DNA from: Trogon surrucura
Taxonomy: Eukaryota > Chordata > Aves > Trogoniformes > Trogonidae
Length of the DNA stretch: 64,000 bases
NCBI GenBank assembly: GCA_020746105.1
Contig: CM036639.1
Span: 1,922,001 to 1,986,000, forward strand
Direction of reading: 5' to 3'
Position numbers and translations under genes: made by a program
Notes under the pieces: generated by a model
What the model saw: only the letters and a program-made list of their open reading frames with translations
What the model was told of the DNA's origin: nothing
Database searches by the model: none
Shown: positions 39,351 through 50,074 of the stretch, in pieces
Layout of the letters: every line of letters begins with the position of its first letter
How positions within the stretch are numbered: the first letter of the stretch is position 1

Positions 39351-39599
39351 CGCCCGCCGCGGGGCACGCCGGGAAGCGTAGTCCGCCCGGACGCGAGGCA
39401 CGCCGGGACTTGTAGTCCCCTGCCCGCCGGGCGCCATGGGAGCTGTAGTCCGGCACCGCCGCGGCCTGGCCGGGGAGGTCTCGGCGCTCCGCTCCGCCGC
39501 GGATCGTACCCGCGGCCGCCGGGGTCGGGGCTCTCGGGGAGGGCCCTCCCGCAGCGCGCAAAGGGCCGCGTAGCCCGAGGGCGGGGGGCGGACCGCGAG

Positions 39600-42500
39600 T
39601 CCCGGCATCGCCCCGCGCCGGAACGGGAGCGCGGAGGGGGGGGGGGGAAGCGCCGCCCCCGCTCTCCGGCCGCCGCGCCGCCCGCCGCTTAAAGGGGCCA
39701 CGGCCTGCGAGGAGGTGAGGGGGGAGCGCGGCGCGGGGCGGGGGGGGACAGGGACTGCTCGGTGCGGGGTTGGGGATGCGGCGATCCCCGCGGGCGGCGC
39801 CCGGCCGGGGCTGTGCGGCTCGGTCGGGGCGGTGGGGCCGGGCTGGGCCAGGCCGGGCCTCCCCCCCCCCCCCTCCCCTCCCTCCTCCCCAGCCCCCGTC
39901 GCGGCCTCTCCCGGAGGGGCCTCACCGATCCGGTGACCGGATCAGCCGTTTTTCCACGGTTACCGAGCCCCGAGAGTGCTTAACCGGGGGCGGGTGGAGC
40001 GGCGGCGGGGCCCGGCCCCTGCCCCTGCGCACCGGGCGGCCTGGCCGGGCTCGGTCGAGTGTCCGGCCCTGGGGTCGGTTGGGCTGGACGGGGACACTGC
40101 CCCTCCCTTCCCTGGACCCGCGGGGTCCCGGTTTGAGACACCTGCCTGCATGGGTAGCTCCTTCCTCAGAAAATGCTAAAAAAATGCTTAAAAATGCTGA
40201 AAAAATGCTCAGAAAATGCTCAGAGAATGCGTGGGCAGCTCTGTCCAAGCATGACAAGCAAAAGTAGAAACTAATGGACTTATTCTCTTATATTTTTTCT
40301 CTTTTTTTTTCTCGCCGTGAGGCTTTTCCTCAAAGCTCAGCCGCTCTGGAAGGCACCGGGAGCGGGGCTGAGCCTGCGGGGTCAGCGTGGAAGCTCGGGC
40401 GAGGCTGGGGCTGGGAAGGGAGCGGAGCTGGGGAGGGATCCTGGAGCAGAGGCGGGTGTGTGCTGGTTAGCAAAGAGTATTCGATGCGGGCCGGGGTTAG
40501 AGATCGCTGTTAAGGAAGTGTCTGAGTGGGCGAGGGAGATAAAGACAGCATTTAGATAAAAACCTCACACTTTCCCTGTCAGCAAGGCTGGGGGAGGCGA
40601 AGCACCTGGAGTCGGTGCCTTTGGCTCCCTGAAACACCCAGACGGCTGCATCCCGGGCAGGTGAGGCTCCAGGAGGGTGGATGTGGGGCGTTTCCGCGCC
40701 TCTCGCGTCCTTCTAGCTAGAAGACGTTGAAAGCCTGAGCCCTGGCAGCGCTGAAATGCAAATTGGAGGAAGATTAAACCGAACCCGAACTGCGTATCCC
40801 AGGGCCCCTGAAACGGAGGCTTTAAGCAAAAGCCCTGAAAGAGGATTTGGTGCAGCTGTTTAAAGCTAACTCCGAGCTGCCCTCTCCACTGGGTCTAAGT
40901 TGATTCATCAAGCTAAGATCAATTAACTCCAAATAAAGCGTAAATAAGATTACGCCTCTCTTGGAACAGCTCTGGGTGAAAGCACAGGTAAAAAACGTGA
41001 GCGCTTGGACTCTCTGACTTCGGTTTTCCCTGCAGCCTCTCCTCGCTGTCTGCAGAGCCACCTTCTTCTCCCACCCCTCCTCCTCCAGGTCTCTCCGCAC
41101 TAGAGCACCCTTTCAGCAGCCGGGAAATTAAATTCCTCTTCCTGGCAACCCTCTGCTGTTCCATTAGGCAATTTCTGAGCCTCCCTCTTCTCCCTCCTGC
41201 ATTTTTAATCTAGGCAGGGCCGTTAACGCGGAGCGAGGAGCTCTAAAAGCAACGGGACGGCGGCTGCGTCCCCTGGGGAGGCCGCGGAACGTAATGGTCA
41301 AGTTCTGCTGCTGAACTGGTTCTGGCTGGGAGCCCCCAGCACGGGGCGGGATCGGAGCTCCCCCCCCCCACCCCGTCACCACGCCGAGCAAAGTGACTCA
41401 TGTCACATTTGGCTCCTTCGCTCCCCTCCTTCGCCAGGGGAGAAGAATCACGTGCGCTGAAGCGTGGGGGTGGTGGTTATTTCTTTCTTTTTTTCCTGAT
41501 AGGTTCCCCTCGCCCTCCCCCTTACAGCTCAAATTGAAAACAGCAGCAGCCTGACCCGGCTCCAGCGGGAGTTCAATTACTCGGAGACATCTCGGAGCGG
41601 GCCTGGGCCTATCCTGAAGCTTTTTTTCCGCTGGTATTAACGCTTTTGGTGCTCTCCAGGTGGAAATCGAGCGGCTGAAGTCTTGTAAAAAAGTACCTGC
41701 AAACCGGTGGAGCCAGATTTCTTTTCTGGTTTTTTTTTTTTTTGGTATTTTTTTTTTTTTTTAAAGCGTTGCTTGTGGCTCAACCCCTCCCCTTGTCCCA
41801 GCTAAAATTAGCTGCCTTCAGAAGAGCTTTTGCCTCACGTCTGAGCGTATAAAAATAAAAGCCGGGTTTCCAGCGCTGCCTGACGCTTGGCAGCTCTCGT
41901 GGCCTAAAAGGCAAGGCTCCAGCGACGGGGAACAGGTGAAGGGTTGCTTCGCCTCCTCGTCCCTTGGGAGCCTGAGCTGTGACAGGCAAAGTCCCGCCCG
42001 GCCCCTTCGTCGCAGGAACTCCAAAAACTGTTGCAAACCAGCCCACAGAGGAGGTGAAACCAGGACACGGGACACGCTTGGTCTTCCAGCTCCCCCTGAC
42101 GAGTGTTCCTGCGCTGCGTGCGCGCAGGGTGACTGTCACAGGGGTGCATTTACTGGCCGTGGTGGGGGTTTTCTCGCTGTCCCCTTCCCTCTGTGAGCCC
42201 TCACGGCGTTGTTGCAGAACAGGAATTACTGCAGGAGCACATAACGGTGGAACAAATGAGCTGACGTGGTCCCACGGGACCTGGGGAGGGCTGGAGGAAA
42301 GCGGCCGGGAGGGTGCGAGCAGCCCGCGGGGAGGCTGGGCAGCACACGGGGGGGCACCAGGCACCTCGAGGGGGGGCTTCACCGACGCTTGTCGGCCCCC
42401 CCCGGGCTCATGCTGGGAGATTAGGGAGAGCAGTTGCAATGCAGATGCGAAACCGAGCCGGGTGGGGGAATCTGGTACCGAGTTTGGGGCTTATTCAGGT

Positions 42501-45500
42501 GACTTGTGGAAGAGCTGGGGAGAACCAGCGTGGCTGGGTCCGGTGCTAAGGGGACACTTACTGAGGTGGCAGCTGGGTCTGATGGAGAAAAATCCATTTT
42601 TTTCTCTGGCAGCGGGGTCCTGGCGCGGGCTGGCTGCTCCCCCTGCTCTTGCTGGAGGGGAGAGGGAGGCCTGTGGGAGAACTGGGATCGGAGCAGGCTG
42701 TTCTCCTCCCCGGCCGAACCGGCTCCCCTGGCATTTCAGCGCAAACCCGTCCGTGCAGGGAGTGGGCCGGGCTCTTCCGCCCCGGCTCCCACCTGCCTTG
42801 CCAGTTGGGGCTCTGCAGCGATGAGCTGGGAACGTGGGGTCTCGGTGCTCCCAAAGACGAGGCCTTTCCTGGCTAACGGGAACTACACCCCTGGGAAAAG
42901 CTCTCCTGGAGCTGGGTCTGGCTCTCGCAGAGCCCCCGTAACGTGTCGCGGAGCAGGGACGTGCTGTGGGAGGGGAGGGCGGGCAGCTCAGCAGGAGCCG
43001 CCGCCTGCCCCGTCCCGTCCTCGGGTGGTTCCAGCCCATCTGAGCTGGGAGCCCTTGCTCACCTCTGCCTGCGATCCGGGGGTTTTGGAGTGTTCTTCCA
43101 GGAGGCTGCAGGATCCCAGCGCCTCTCTGCAGCCAGGGGGTGGCCTCCAGACGAGCCGTGGAGGAGGAAGGAGGTGCTGCAGGCTCTGGCCATGCGCTCC
43201 CCAGAGTCCAGCAGGCCATGTTGCCTCAGGAGCACACGGGAGATAATGGCTCTCTGTGGGCTCCCAGATGTGAATGTCTTTATTTTGTGATGACTGAGGG
43301 GAGAGGCTCAGGGAGGGCAGCTGAGCGCGGATGTGGGGGCTGGAGCAGTGCCCTGGGGAGGTGCAGACCAACGGAAGACCCCAATGTGTCGATCTCGTCT
43401 TACAAAATCTCTTCTTGTTTTTTCCTCTGTACAGATGTTTCCCGCTGGGCTCTGGCTCTAGGATGTTGGAGAACCGAGAGGAAGTAAGACCCTTCCTGAC
43501 GTGGGTTTTGAGTTCCTGGCTGGGACTTGGAGCGGGTGGTCTTGGCCGAGCGCTGTGTCGAGGTGCTGGGCAGGGTCTGCCGGGCAGAGGTGAGGGGCAG
43601 CTGGCGACAGGGATGGGAGAAGCTGGAGGTGTCTGTGCCCTTCCAGGGGCAGGATCGCCGGGCAAGCTGGTGTGGTGGTGGCTCCCTTGTCCCCTCTGAG
43701 TCCTGGGAAGGGGGTGACGCTGGCGCGGGGCGGCGAGCACGGCCTCCCCGGGCTCAGGCAGCCGTTTGTGCCGTAGGAGCTGACCACGGTGCGTGTTCAG
43801 GACCCTCGGGTGCAGAACGAAGGCTCCTGGAATTCCTATGTGGATTATAAAATCTTCCTGCACGTGAGTTGGGGCTGGGGCACAGGGATGAGCTGCAGAG
43901 CTCGGTCGTGCCCTCCATGAGGCTCGTGAGCGGGATTGTCCAGCCACGTCTGGCTGTTCTGAGCAGGGGTGGAAGGAGCCGTGAAGGGGGAGCCCTCAGC
44001 AGCCCATCCCTCCTTCTGTGCTGTCTCTGAGGGTCTGAGACTCAACTTCTCCCCTGGAGCCTGCTCAGGTTTTTTAGGCGCTTCAAGGAGATCCCTTAGT
44101 CACTGAGCTCGGGGGTCTGTGCAGGCGAGATCCTGCCTTTCTCTGCTTCGCTGCCCCTCAATCCTGTGGATTATTTCCATGGTGGATTTTTTTTTTTTTT
44201 TGCAGACCAACAGCAAGGCCTTTACTGCCAAGACCTCATGCGTGCGGCGTCGGTACCGTGAATTCGTGTGGCTGAGGCGGCAGCTCCAGAAGAATGCTGG
44301 CTTGGTGTAAGCAGCCCTTTTCTCCCTCCTTTCCCTCTCCTGCAGCGAGACGCTGCTTTGGGAGACTCAGAACAGCATGAACACCAGGCATGAACACGGG
44401 ATACCCAGCGCTTGGGATACCTGAGCTCCTGGGATCTAGCACAAAGCAGGGTCCTGTCTGCTGCTGCCACTGATGTCTCCTTGCTCTGGCGATCCGAGCC
44501 TGAACTGCTGCCTCTGCTCTGTGCCCGCAGGCCTGTCCCAGAGCTGCCGGGGAAATCCACCTTCTTCGTGGGCAGCACGGATGAGTTCGTCGAGAAGCGG
44601 AGACAGGGGCTGCAGCAGTTCCTGGAGAAGTGAGTAGAACGTTTGCGAGGATGAGAGGAGACGACGACACCGCTTCGGCCTTGCTGGCCGGAGCTATCGC
44701 TGGCCACCCCGCTGCCGCCTCTCTCACCCTTTTCTTCCTGCGTGCAGGGTTGTGCAGAACGTGGTCCTCCTCTCCGACAGCCGGCTCCACCTTTTCCTGC
44801 AGAGCCAGCTCTCCGTCCCCGAGATTGAGGCGTGCGTGCAGGGCCAGGGCTCGCAGACGGTGACGGAAGCCATCCTGCACTACGCCATGTCCAACTGCGG
44901 CTGGGCGCAGGAGGAGGAGAGCAGCCGCCCCGCGCTGCTGCCGGGAGGGGACCTGCACGGCAGGTAACGCAGGCGAGGGAGGGCTCCCCTGGGTTGGGGT
45001 GTGCTGCCAGCGGGAAAGCAGCCCGCCCGATTCCTTTGCTGTGCCTGGAGCTGCTCTGTGCTGGCTGCTCCTCCCCGTGTTGGCACTTGCAGCTGCGGGC
45101 CTGGCTCCAGCCTGGTTTGAGATGGTCGGTGCGTGTGCGAGGGGCTCTTTGCCAAACGGCCTCTGCTGTGAGATGAGAGGAGCTTCCAGCTTTTTTTTTT
45201 TTTGTTAAGACACCCTTGAATGCTTTTGAATTTCCCTGTCCCAGCCTTGCTACAGTGGTTTGAGGGAATGAAGTTCCCCGGCACTGTGCGCTGAACGGGC
45301 AGGATTCCTCGGGGTCAGGTGACTGAAGGGGACACACACGCAGAATCTCAGAATGTTCAGGGTTGGAAGGGACCTTGAAAGATCATCCAAGTCCAACTGC
45401 CCTGCCAGAGCACCTGGGGCTGTCACCAGTCTCCTGTGCTGCTCCTGCCTTTGCAGGAGGGTGACCGGTCCTGGCTGTGGCCAGTGCTTAGCAGAAAAGA

Positions 45501-47405
45501 GCTCGAGTCTCTCAGAAGAATTTAAGCTGAGATTTACAAAGGTCTTTGGCTGCTTCCCTCTCTTAATCCCTGGGGAGTGAGGAGCCTTTGGAGGCTTTCA
45601 AAGCTCAGGCTTTCTGCAGGTCTTCCCTTTGTCCTCGCAGCGTGAGCGGGTTCTGCAGTTCCTCATGCCCGTGAGAACTTCAGAGTGCTTCCTGCACGCT
45701 GGGGAATTACTCGGGCACGTCCTTGTGGGAGGGCTGCTCCCCTCCCCTGCATCCAGCCGATGCTTTCCTGCACCTGGGGAAGCAGCTGACCTGGTGGGAG
45801 AGGAGGGCAGCCTCCACCTGCCGCTGCTGCAATTCCCTGCAGGAAGCTGAACAAGCAGAGACATCACCTGCGTGTCCCAAGTCCTGCGGCAGGCGCGGGG
45901 TGCCTGGCAGAGATGCTCTGGGTGTCCCCCCCCCCACCTCCAAAGCGAGGTGTCACCTTCTGCCCCACCCAGCGCCCGTTGTTTCTTCATCTTGGTTTTC
46001 AAATAGCAGGAAGAGAGAGGTGTCTGCACTCCAGCGAGAGACCTGTTTTTAAATAGAGCCCTTCTGCTTTAAGGAAGGGGTTTGAGGGAGCGCAGCAGCC
46101 CAGGCTCATGGGTAGGTACACAGGCAGCGGCTCCCTCTGGGCTGCCAGCACCGGCTGCCTCTCGCTGGTGACGGTCTCGCCTCCCCCTCCCTTTCCTGCT
46201 CTGGGCTTGCGTGCGAGGGCGAGCGGCTGCTGCTGCGGTGGAGCTGGCTGGAAGGGCAGCTTGGGGCTGCCAAGGAAGCAGCAGTCGACTCGGAGACGCG
46301 CAGGCACCTCGGGCCCTGCATCTTCCCTGCGTCCCTTCTCTCTGACCTGTTCTCTCTTCCCAGCCGCGCTGGCCTGGGAAACCCGCAGGGCCCAGAGCCC
46401 TTCCCCTACTGGAGCGACTTCGGCATGGAGGAAACCAACTCGGACAGTCTTGACGAGCCAGCTGAGCCCTTGGGCGGACGGCGGGAGACGCAGTAAACGG
46501 CTCTGGCGACCTCGCCTGCCTTCCCCAGGACCTGCAGCCCTCGCTGGAAGAGGGGACTCACTGCTGAGCCAGAGGGATGTCCGGGCTGGTGGCACTGGGG
46601 CTGCGCTGGGAACACGGCCTTGTCCCGGGCTCTGCGGTGTCTGGGTGTCACGTGCTCCCTCTCTGCTGACTCTCGACTGTCCTTGATGTGTCCCAGGTGG
46701 TGTGTTCGTGTTGCTCCTCTCTTTGGAGAGGAGATCTAGTGGTTAGTGAAACCTGTGTTTGTTGTTCCCATGGCCTTTGCTCTCTGACTGAAGCAGTAGC
46801 AGGGCTTAGGTAGGTGGCAGGGCCAGTGAGGCTCCACGTTCTTGGCACGTCCCTGGCCCCAGGCAGGGGGGGATACGCTGGCTGACCTCCAGCATGAAGA
46901 AGCAGGGGCTGCCCAGTGGGTCTCTTCAGTTTCATCCCTCCGTGTTCCCCTCCGTGCTGCAGACAGGGCAGGCTGTACTGTGCAGCTCCTGGGCAGGGTG
47001 GTCTCACCTGCACCATGCCGATCCCGAATCCACACCTGGGGCCTCCTGGCATGCTTCTCCCCGGGGGCTTTCCTGCAGCTGGGATGAGTTGGTGGGAAGG
47101 TAGAGAGGGGGACCAGCTTGTGTCCCCTGCCCTTGTGAGGGGATGCCGCTTCCAAACGGGCTCCTTCCTCTCACACTGATGGCCGTGCACTGCGGGAATG
47201 GGGGAACCTCACAGCCAGGATCTGGTTTGCTCAGAAAGTAGGAGCACGTAGCTGCCTCGGAATCGGTGTCCGGCAGCTCTTGGACTCTGGCTCCTCTTGA
47301 TGCCTCTCCCTGTGCTCTCCTGCACCTTTTCCTCCCGCCCTCAGCACTGGTGAAGGCAGAGTCGACGTGCTCTGACTTGAAATAAAAACGAAGTAGAAGA
47401 CACTT
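39600..47405 (+). CDS. SNX11: SNX11, sorting nexin 11 (PX domain), 218 aa
   Basis: PX-domain sorting nexin that binds phosphoinositides on endosomes and affects trafficking and lysosomal delivery of membrane proteins. Coding exons are 43463-43483, 43777-43863, 44206-44306, 44531-44629, 44748-44963 and 46364-46496 (TAA), all in phase. Seen: [52 protein letters not shown] (PX lipid-binding RRYREF), [40 protein letters not shown] and [16 protein letters not shown], all near-identical to the mammalian protein. After about residue 160 the tail diverges and ends ...[13 protein letters not shown], about 50 residues shorter than the 270-aa human form. An ATG at 43435 makes an 8-codon upstream frame. 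Leader exon 1 ends at 39714. Confidence 0.95.
39715..43434 (+). other. SNX11: SNX11 first intron
   Basis: 3.7 kb. CpG-rich for the first 400 bp, then an A-rich AAAAATGCT micro-repeat (40170-40230), an octamer ATGCAAAT at 40756-40763 and AT-richer sequence to 41780. No coding exon recognised. Confidence 0.65.
40170..40230. repeat. AAAATGCT short tandem repeat
   Basis: Six imperfect copies of a 10-13-bp A-rich unit around AAAATGCT in the SNX11 first intron. Confidence 0.75.
43435..43483 (+). CDS. SNX11: SNX11 first coding exon
   Basis: Acceptor ctctgtacag ends at 43434; donor gtaaga at 43484. Coding starts at ATG 43463 (MLENREE). This frame was chosen because it joins in phase 0 to [10 protein letters not shown], matching human VITVRVQDP. 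The ATG at 43435 is in another frame and stops at 43461. Confidence 0.8.
43777..43863 (+). CDS. SNX11: SNX11 coding exon 2
   Basis: Acceptor gtgccgtag and donor gtgagt. Encodes [20 protein letters not shown] then YVDYKIFLH, the first strands of the PX fold. Confidence 0.95.
44206..44306 (+). CDS. SNX11: SNX11 coding exon 3
   Basis: Acceptor after a T-run and tgcag; donor gtaagc. Encodes [20 protein letters not shown] then [13 protein letters not shown], including the lipid-binding Arg cluster. Confidence 0.96.
44531..44629 (+). CDS. SNX11: SNX11 coding exon 4
   Basis: Acceptor gtgcccgcag and donor gtgagt. Encodes [20 protein letters not shown] then [12 protein letters not shown]. Confidence 0.96.
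44748..44963 (+). CDS. SNX11: SNX11 coding exon 5
   Basis: Acceptor gcgtgcag and donor gtaacg. Encodes [33 protein letters not shown] to [10 protein letters not shown]: the end of the PX domain and the extended helices typical of SNX10/SNX11. Confidence 0.95.
45342..45425 (-). mobile_element. CR1 LINE 3' fragment (minus orientation)
   Basis: Begins AGAATCTCAGAATGTTCAGG, then GTTGGAAGGGACCTTGAAAG and TCCAACTGCCCTGCCAGAGC, the reverse complement of a CR1 3' terminus. Short 5'-truncated copy in a SNX11 intron. Confidence 0.85.
46364..46496 (+). CDS. SNX11: SNX11 last coding exon
   Basis: Acceptor ctcttcccag ends at 46363; TAA at 46494-46496. Encodes [20 protein letters not shown] and a short acidic tail. 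It is in phase but poorly matched to the mammalian C-terminus, so it is less certain than the others. Confidence 0.75.
47381..47386 (+). terminator. SNX11: SNX11 poly(A) signal
   Basis: AATAAA 885 bp after the SNX11 stop. The 3' UTR 46497-47405 has no other feature. Confidence 0.8.
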
Positions 47406-49884
47406 ACTGGTTGCTGGCAACGTCTGTCCTCGCTGCGTGGGCGGCAGGAGCTGAGCCAAGGCCCAGCTAATTGCAGAGAGATGGCTTTGGGAAAAAAAGG
47501 GAGTTATTGCACCTCTCCCCACGGGGCTGGAGCTGCTGAAACCATCGGGACTGACCCTGCCCTGGGCAGCAGAGGGGTCCTTGGGGCCGGCACGGGGTGG
47601 TGGGGACATCCCTGGGGGACACGCTGGGCTTGAAGGGTCCCACCTTGGCCCCTTTTTGAGGTGCTGGAGGGTGTCTTGGCCCCACACAGGGCCCAGGACA
47701 CGCCGGGGAAGGGGGGAGGGAGGGCTGGAAGCCCATCGAGACGCATCCGAAATGTCAGGAGAAGTTCATCGCGAAGGCTGGCAGCTGCCGGCGCGCCGGA
47801 GCGCCGCTGCCATTGGCTGGGCCCCCCCCCCACTGCCTCATGCATATTCATGCATATTCATGAGCGTGCGGGCTCCAAATGGCGCAGCTGTGAGGCCAGC
47901 TGTGCCCACCGACCCGCTCCCGCGCCCTCGCCCACGCGTGGCCTTCGCCTGAGCACCGGCCTCGGCAGGGACTGCATCCCGCTCTTGGCTCCTTCCGAGC
48001 ACAATTTGCACCCCGAGCCGGGCCCGGCGCAGCCGCGTCCTTCACTCGACGCCTTTGCCAAGAGCCAGCTGGCCCCGGGGCTTCCCTCCGAGGGCAGATT
48101 TGGAAAGGGAACATCCCCCTCCATCCCCTCTCCTGCCTCCCCCTCGGGGCTGCAGCTTGGCTGCGTTTCAGAACCGGCCCCGAAATTATTTTTAGTGGTG
48201 TTGATCAGCTTTGCAAAGCTGGCGGGAAAAACAGTGACTCAGAGGCAGACCTGGCCGGGGTGGTGGTGGTAGAAGACGGGGGGAGCAGCCCTGCTCTGGC
48301 TGATCGGAGCATCACTGCCCCTCCCCAGACTGCAGAAAGCCCCTGGGGGTGGGGGGGCCCGTCTGGGTGGCACCACACGGGGCTGCTTTGCTGCAGAGGC
48401 TGGCGACGGTGGCTCTGGGGAGGTGACAGCCCTCCTCTGCCACGCACAGGCTCAGCCCCTCAGTGGCCTGATGTCTGCCGGGGGCGTTACGGCACCCATG
48501 AGACAGCTCCGGGCACCGAGCTGCAACCCCTCACCCGTGGGGGCACCCAGAACCCCTCAGGATAACCGACCCCCCCCAAACCCTGAGCAGGCAAGGGCTG
48601 TTTGCCTCCCCCCATGCCGTGCCCTCGCAGCCTGGCACGTCTCTCGCCTCCCCACCGCCTGCCAGAAAAACAGCCTCGCCGCTTGGAAGCGGGCCAGGCT
48701 CTCCAGACAGCGCATCCTCATCCCCCCCACCCCGGGAAAGCCGATTCTCAAGTCTCTGCAAACCAGCTGTGGCGCTTCTCCCCTCCTCGCACCCCAACGC
48801 GGCGCACTGTGCTGGGGGCGAGCTCCTTCTCGGGGTTGGAGCAGCTCAAGCTTGGCCAAAGCATCCTGCTCCCGTCTCCTCGGCCCCTCCTCGAGCAGGA
48901 CGTGAAGGTCTCAGCCTTGGAGCTGGGGCAGGATGAGGCCTCCTGATGCTTCAGCGCCGGGAGTGGTGATGGGGCGCAAATGTGGGGCTGGGACAGGTGG
49001 GTCTGGTCAGTCCCAAGCCATGATCCCTTTTAGCATCAGAGCATCTGCCTGGGCAAAGAGTCGTGGTTTCTCCCTGCCAGGAGCCCAAAGAGCTCCCAGG
49101 AACGATGCTGGAGAGGTGGTCACCAGCCCTGCAGCTGCCCCAAAGCAAATTGTTCCTTCCAAGATGCTCACGGATGAGGAGAAGGAGATGGCAGGGCTGA
49201 GCATCACATGGAGGGAGCATTTTTCTCTCTCCTACGGCTCCAGGGTCACCCACACTGCGGAGAACTGGGGCTGGAAGAGCCGGTTGGCAACACCGGAGGG
49301 ATTTGAGCCAACCCTCTCCACTGCCAAGCCGAGCTCTGGGCATCCCAACCCCACCCTCCACCCCAAAGACATGCCTGGCATGAGTGAGGGGGGAGCCTGG
49401 CAATGCAGCAGGTGCCAGGATCAGCTTTGGCTGCATCCCTGCACACCTTTGGGGTCCCTTGGGTCCCTCCAAGGTCCCCCTGGTCCCACCTGACTCCCAA
49501 ACATCTGCACAGATGTGCTTTGGAAGAGCCATTTGGCCGGTGCCCGGGGTCACCCCATGGGTGATGCTCCCGTTTCGGCACCGGCGCATCCCAGTCGTTG
49601 CCGGCCAAGGGCTGGTGGGTGCCGGGGGGCTGCTCTGGAGCAGCCCAGGGGGTTTGGGCACCCTCCCCGAGAAGGCTGCACTCGGCAGGTACTTACCACC
49701 ATCTAGTGGCCCTTCAGCCAAGTGCGGGAGGAGGAGGAGGAGAAGGAGGAGGAGGATGTGCTGGATTAATCCTCAGCAGATGGACCTGGAGCATCTGGGG
49801 ATGCTCAGAACTGGGGCTGAGGGGCCACAGGCCGCACCCTGCTCCAGTTCCAGACCTGCAACGAAGTGCGGAGCAGCCAAAAAT
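47406..49884. other. Convergent spacer between SNX11 and SKAP1
   Basis: No exon seen. Features: a tandem ATGCATATTC element at 47840-47862 beside an inverted CCAAT (47812), a GC-rich unique stretch, and a GGA micro-repeat at 49727-49757. Confidence 0.6.
47838..47864. promoter_or_regulatory. Tandem POU/octamer-like element
   Basis: Two exact direct copies of TGCATATTCA (47841-47850 and 47851-47860) give overlapping ATGCATATTCAT units that resemble the POU-dimer MORE site (ATGCATATGCAT). They lie in a GC-rich background with an ATTGG box just upstream. Function is inferred. Confidence 0.4.
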
Positions 49885-50074
49885 GGAGAGGAAAACGGTT
49901 TTATTGCGGGCCATCCGCCCCGCGCCACGTCCCCACGGCCTCGCTGCGGGTACCGCGGCAGAGCAGGGCTCCGGGCTGGGCGACGGGATGTGGGGTCTTC
50001 ACACAACGGGGCCCGTAGGAGGCCAGGACGGGACGGTGTCACCAGTATCTTTGCTTGGCCAGGGAGAGAAGCAC
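49885..50074 (-). other. SKAP1: Candidate SKAP1 3' UTR exon
   Basis: Minus-strand acceptor ccccaaatgcag before 50074 pairs with the donor 8 bases after the SKAP1 stop, giving a 558-bp intron and a 190-bp terminal exon ending at AATAAA 49905-49900. Without splicing the 3' UTR would simply run 50640-49885. Confidence 0.45.
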
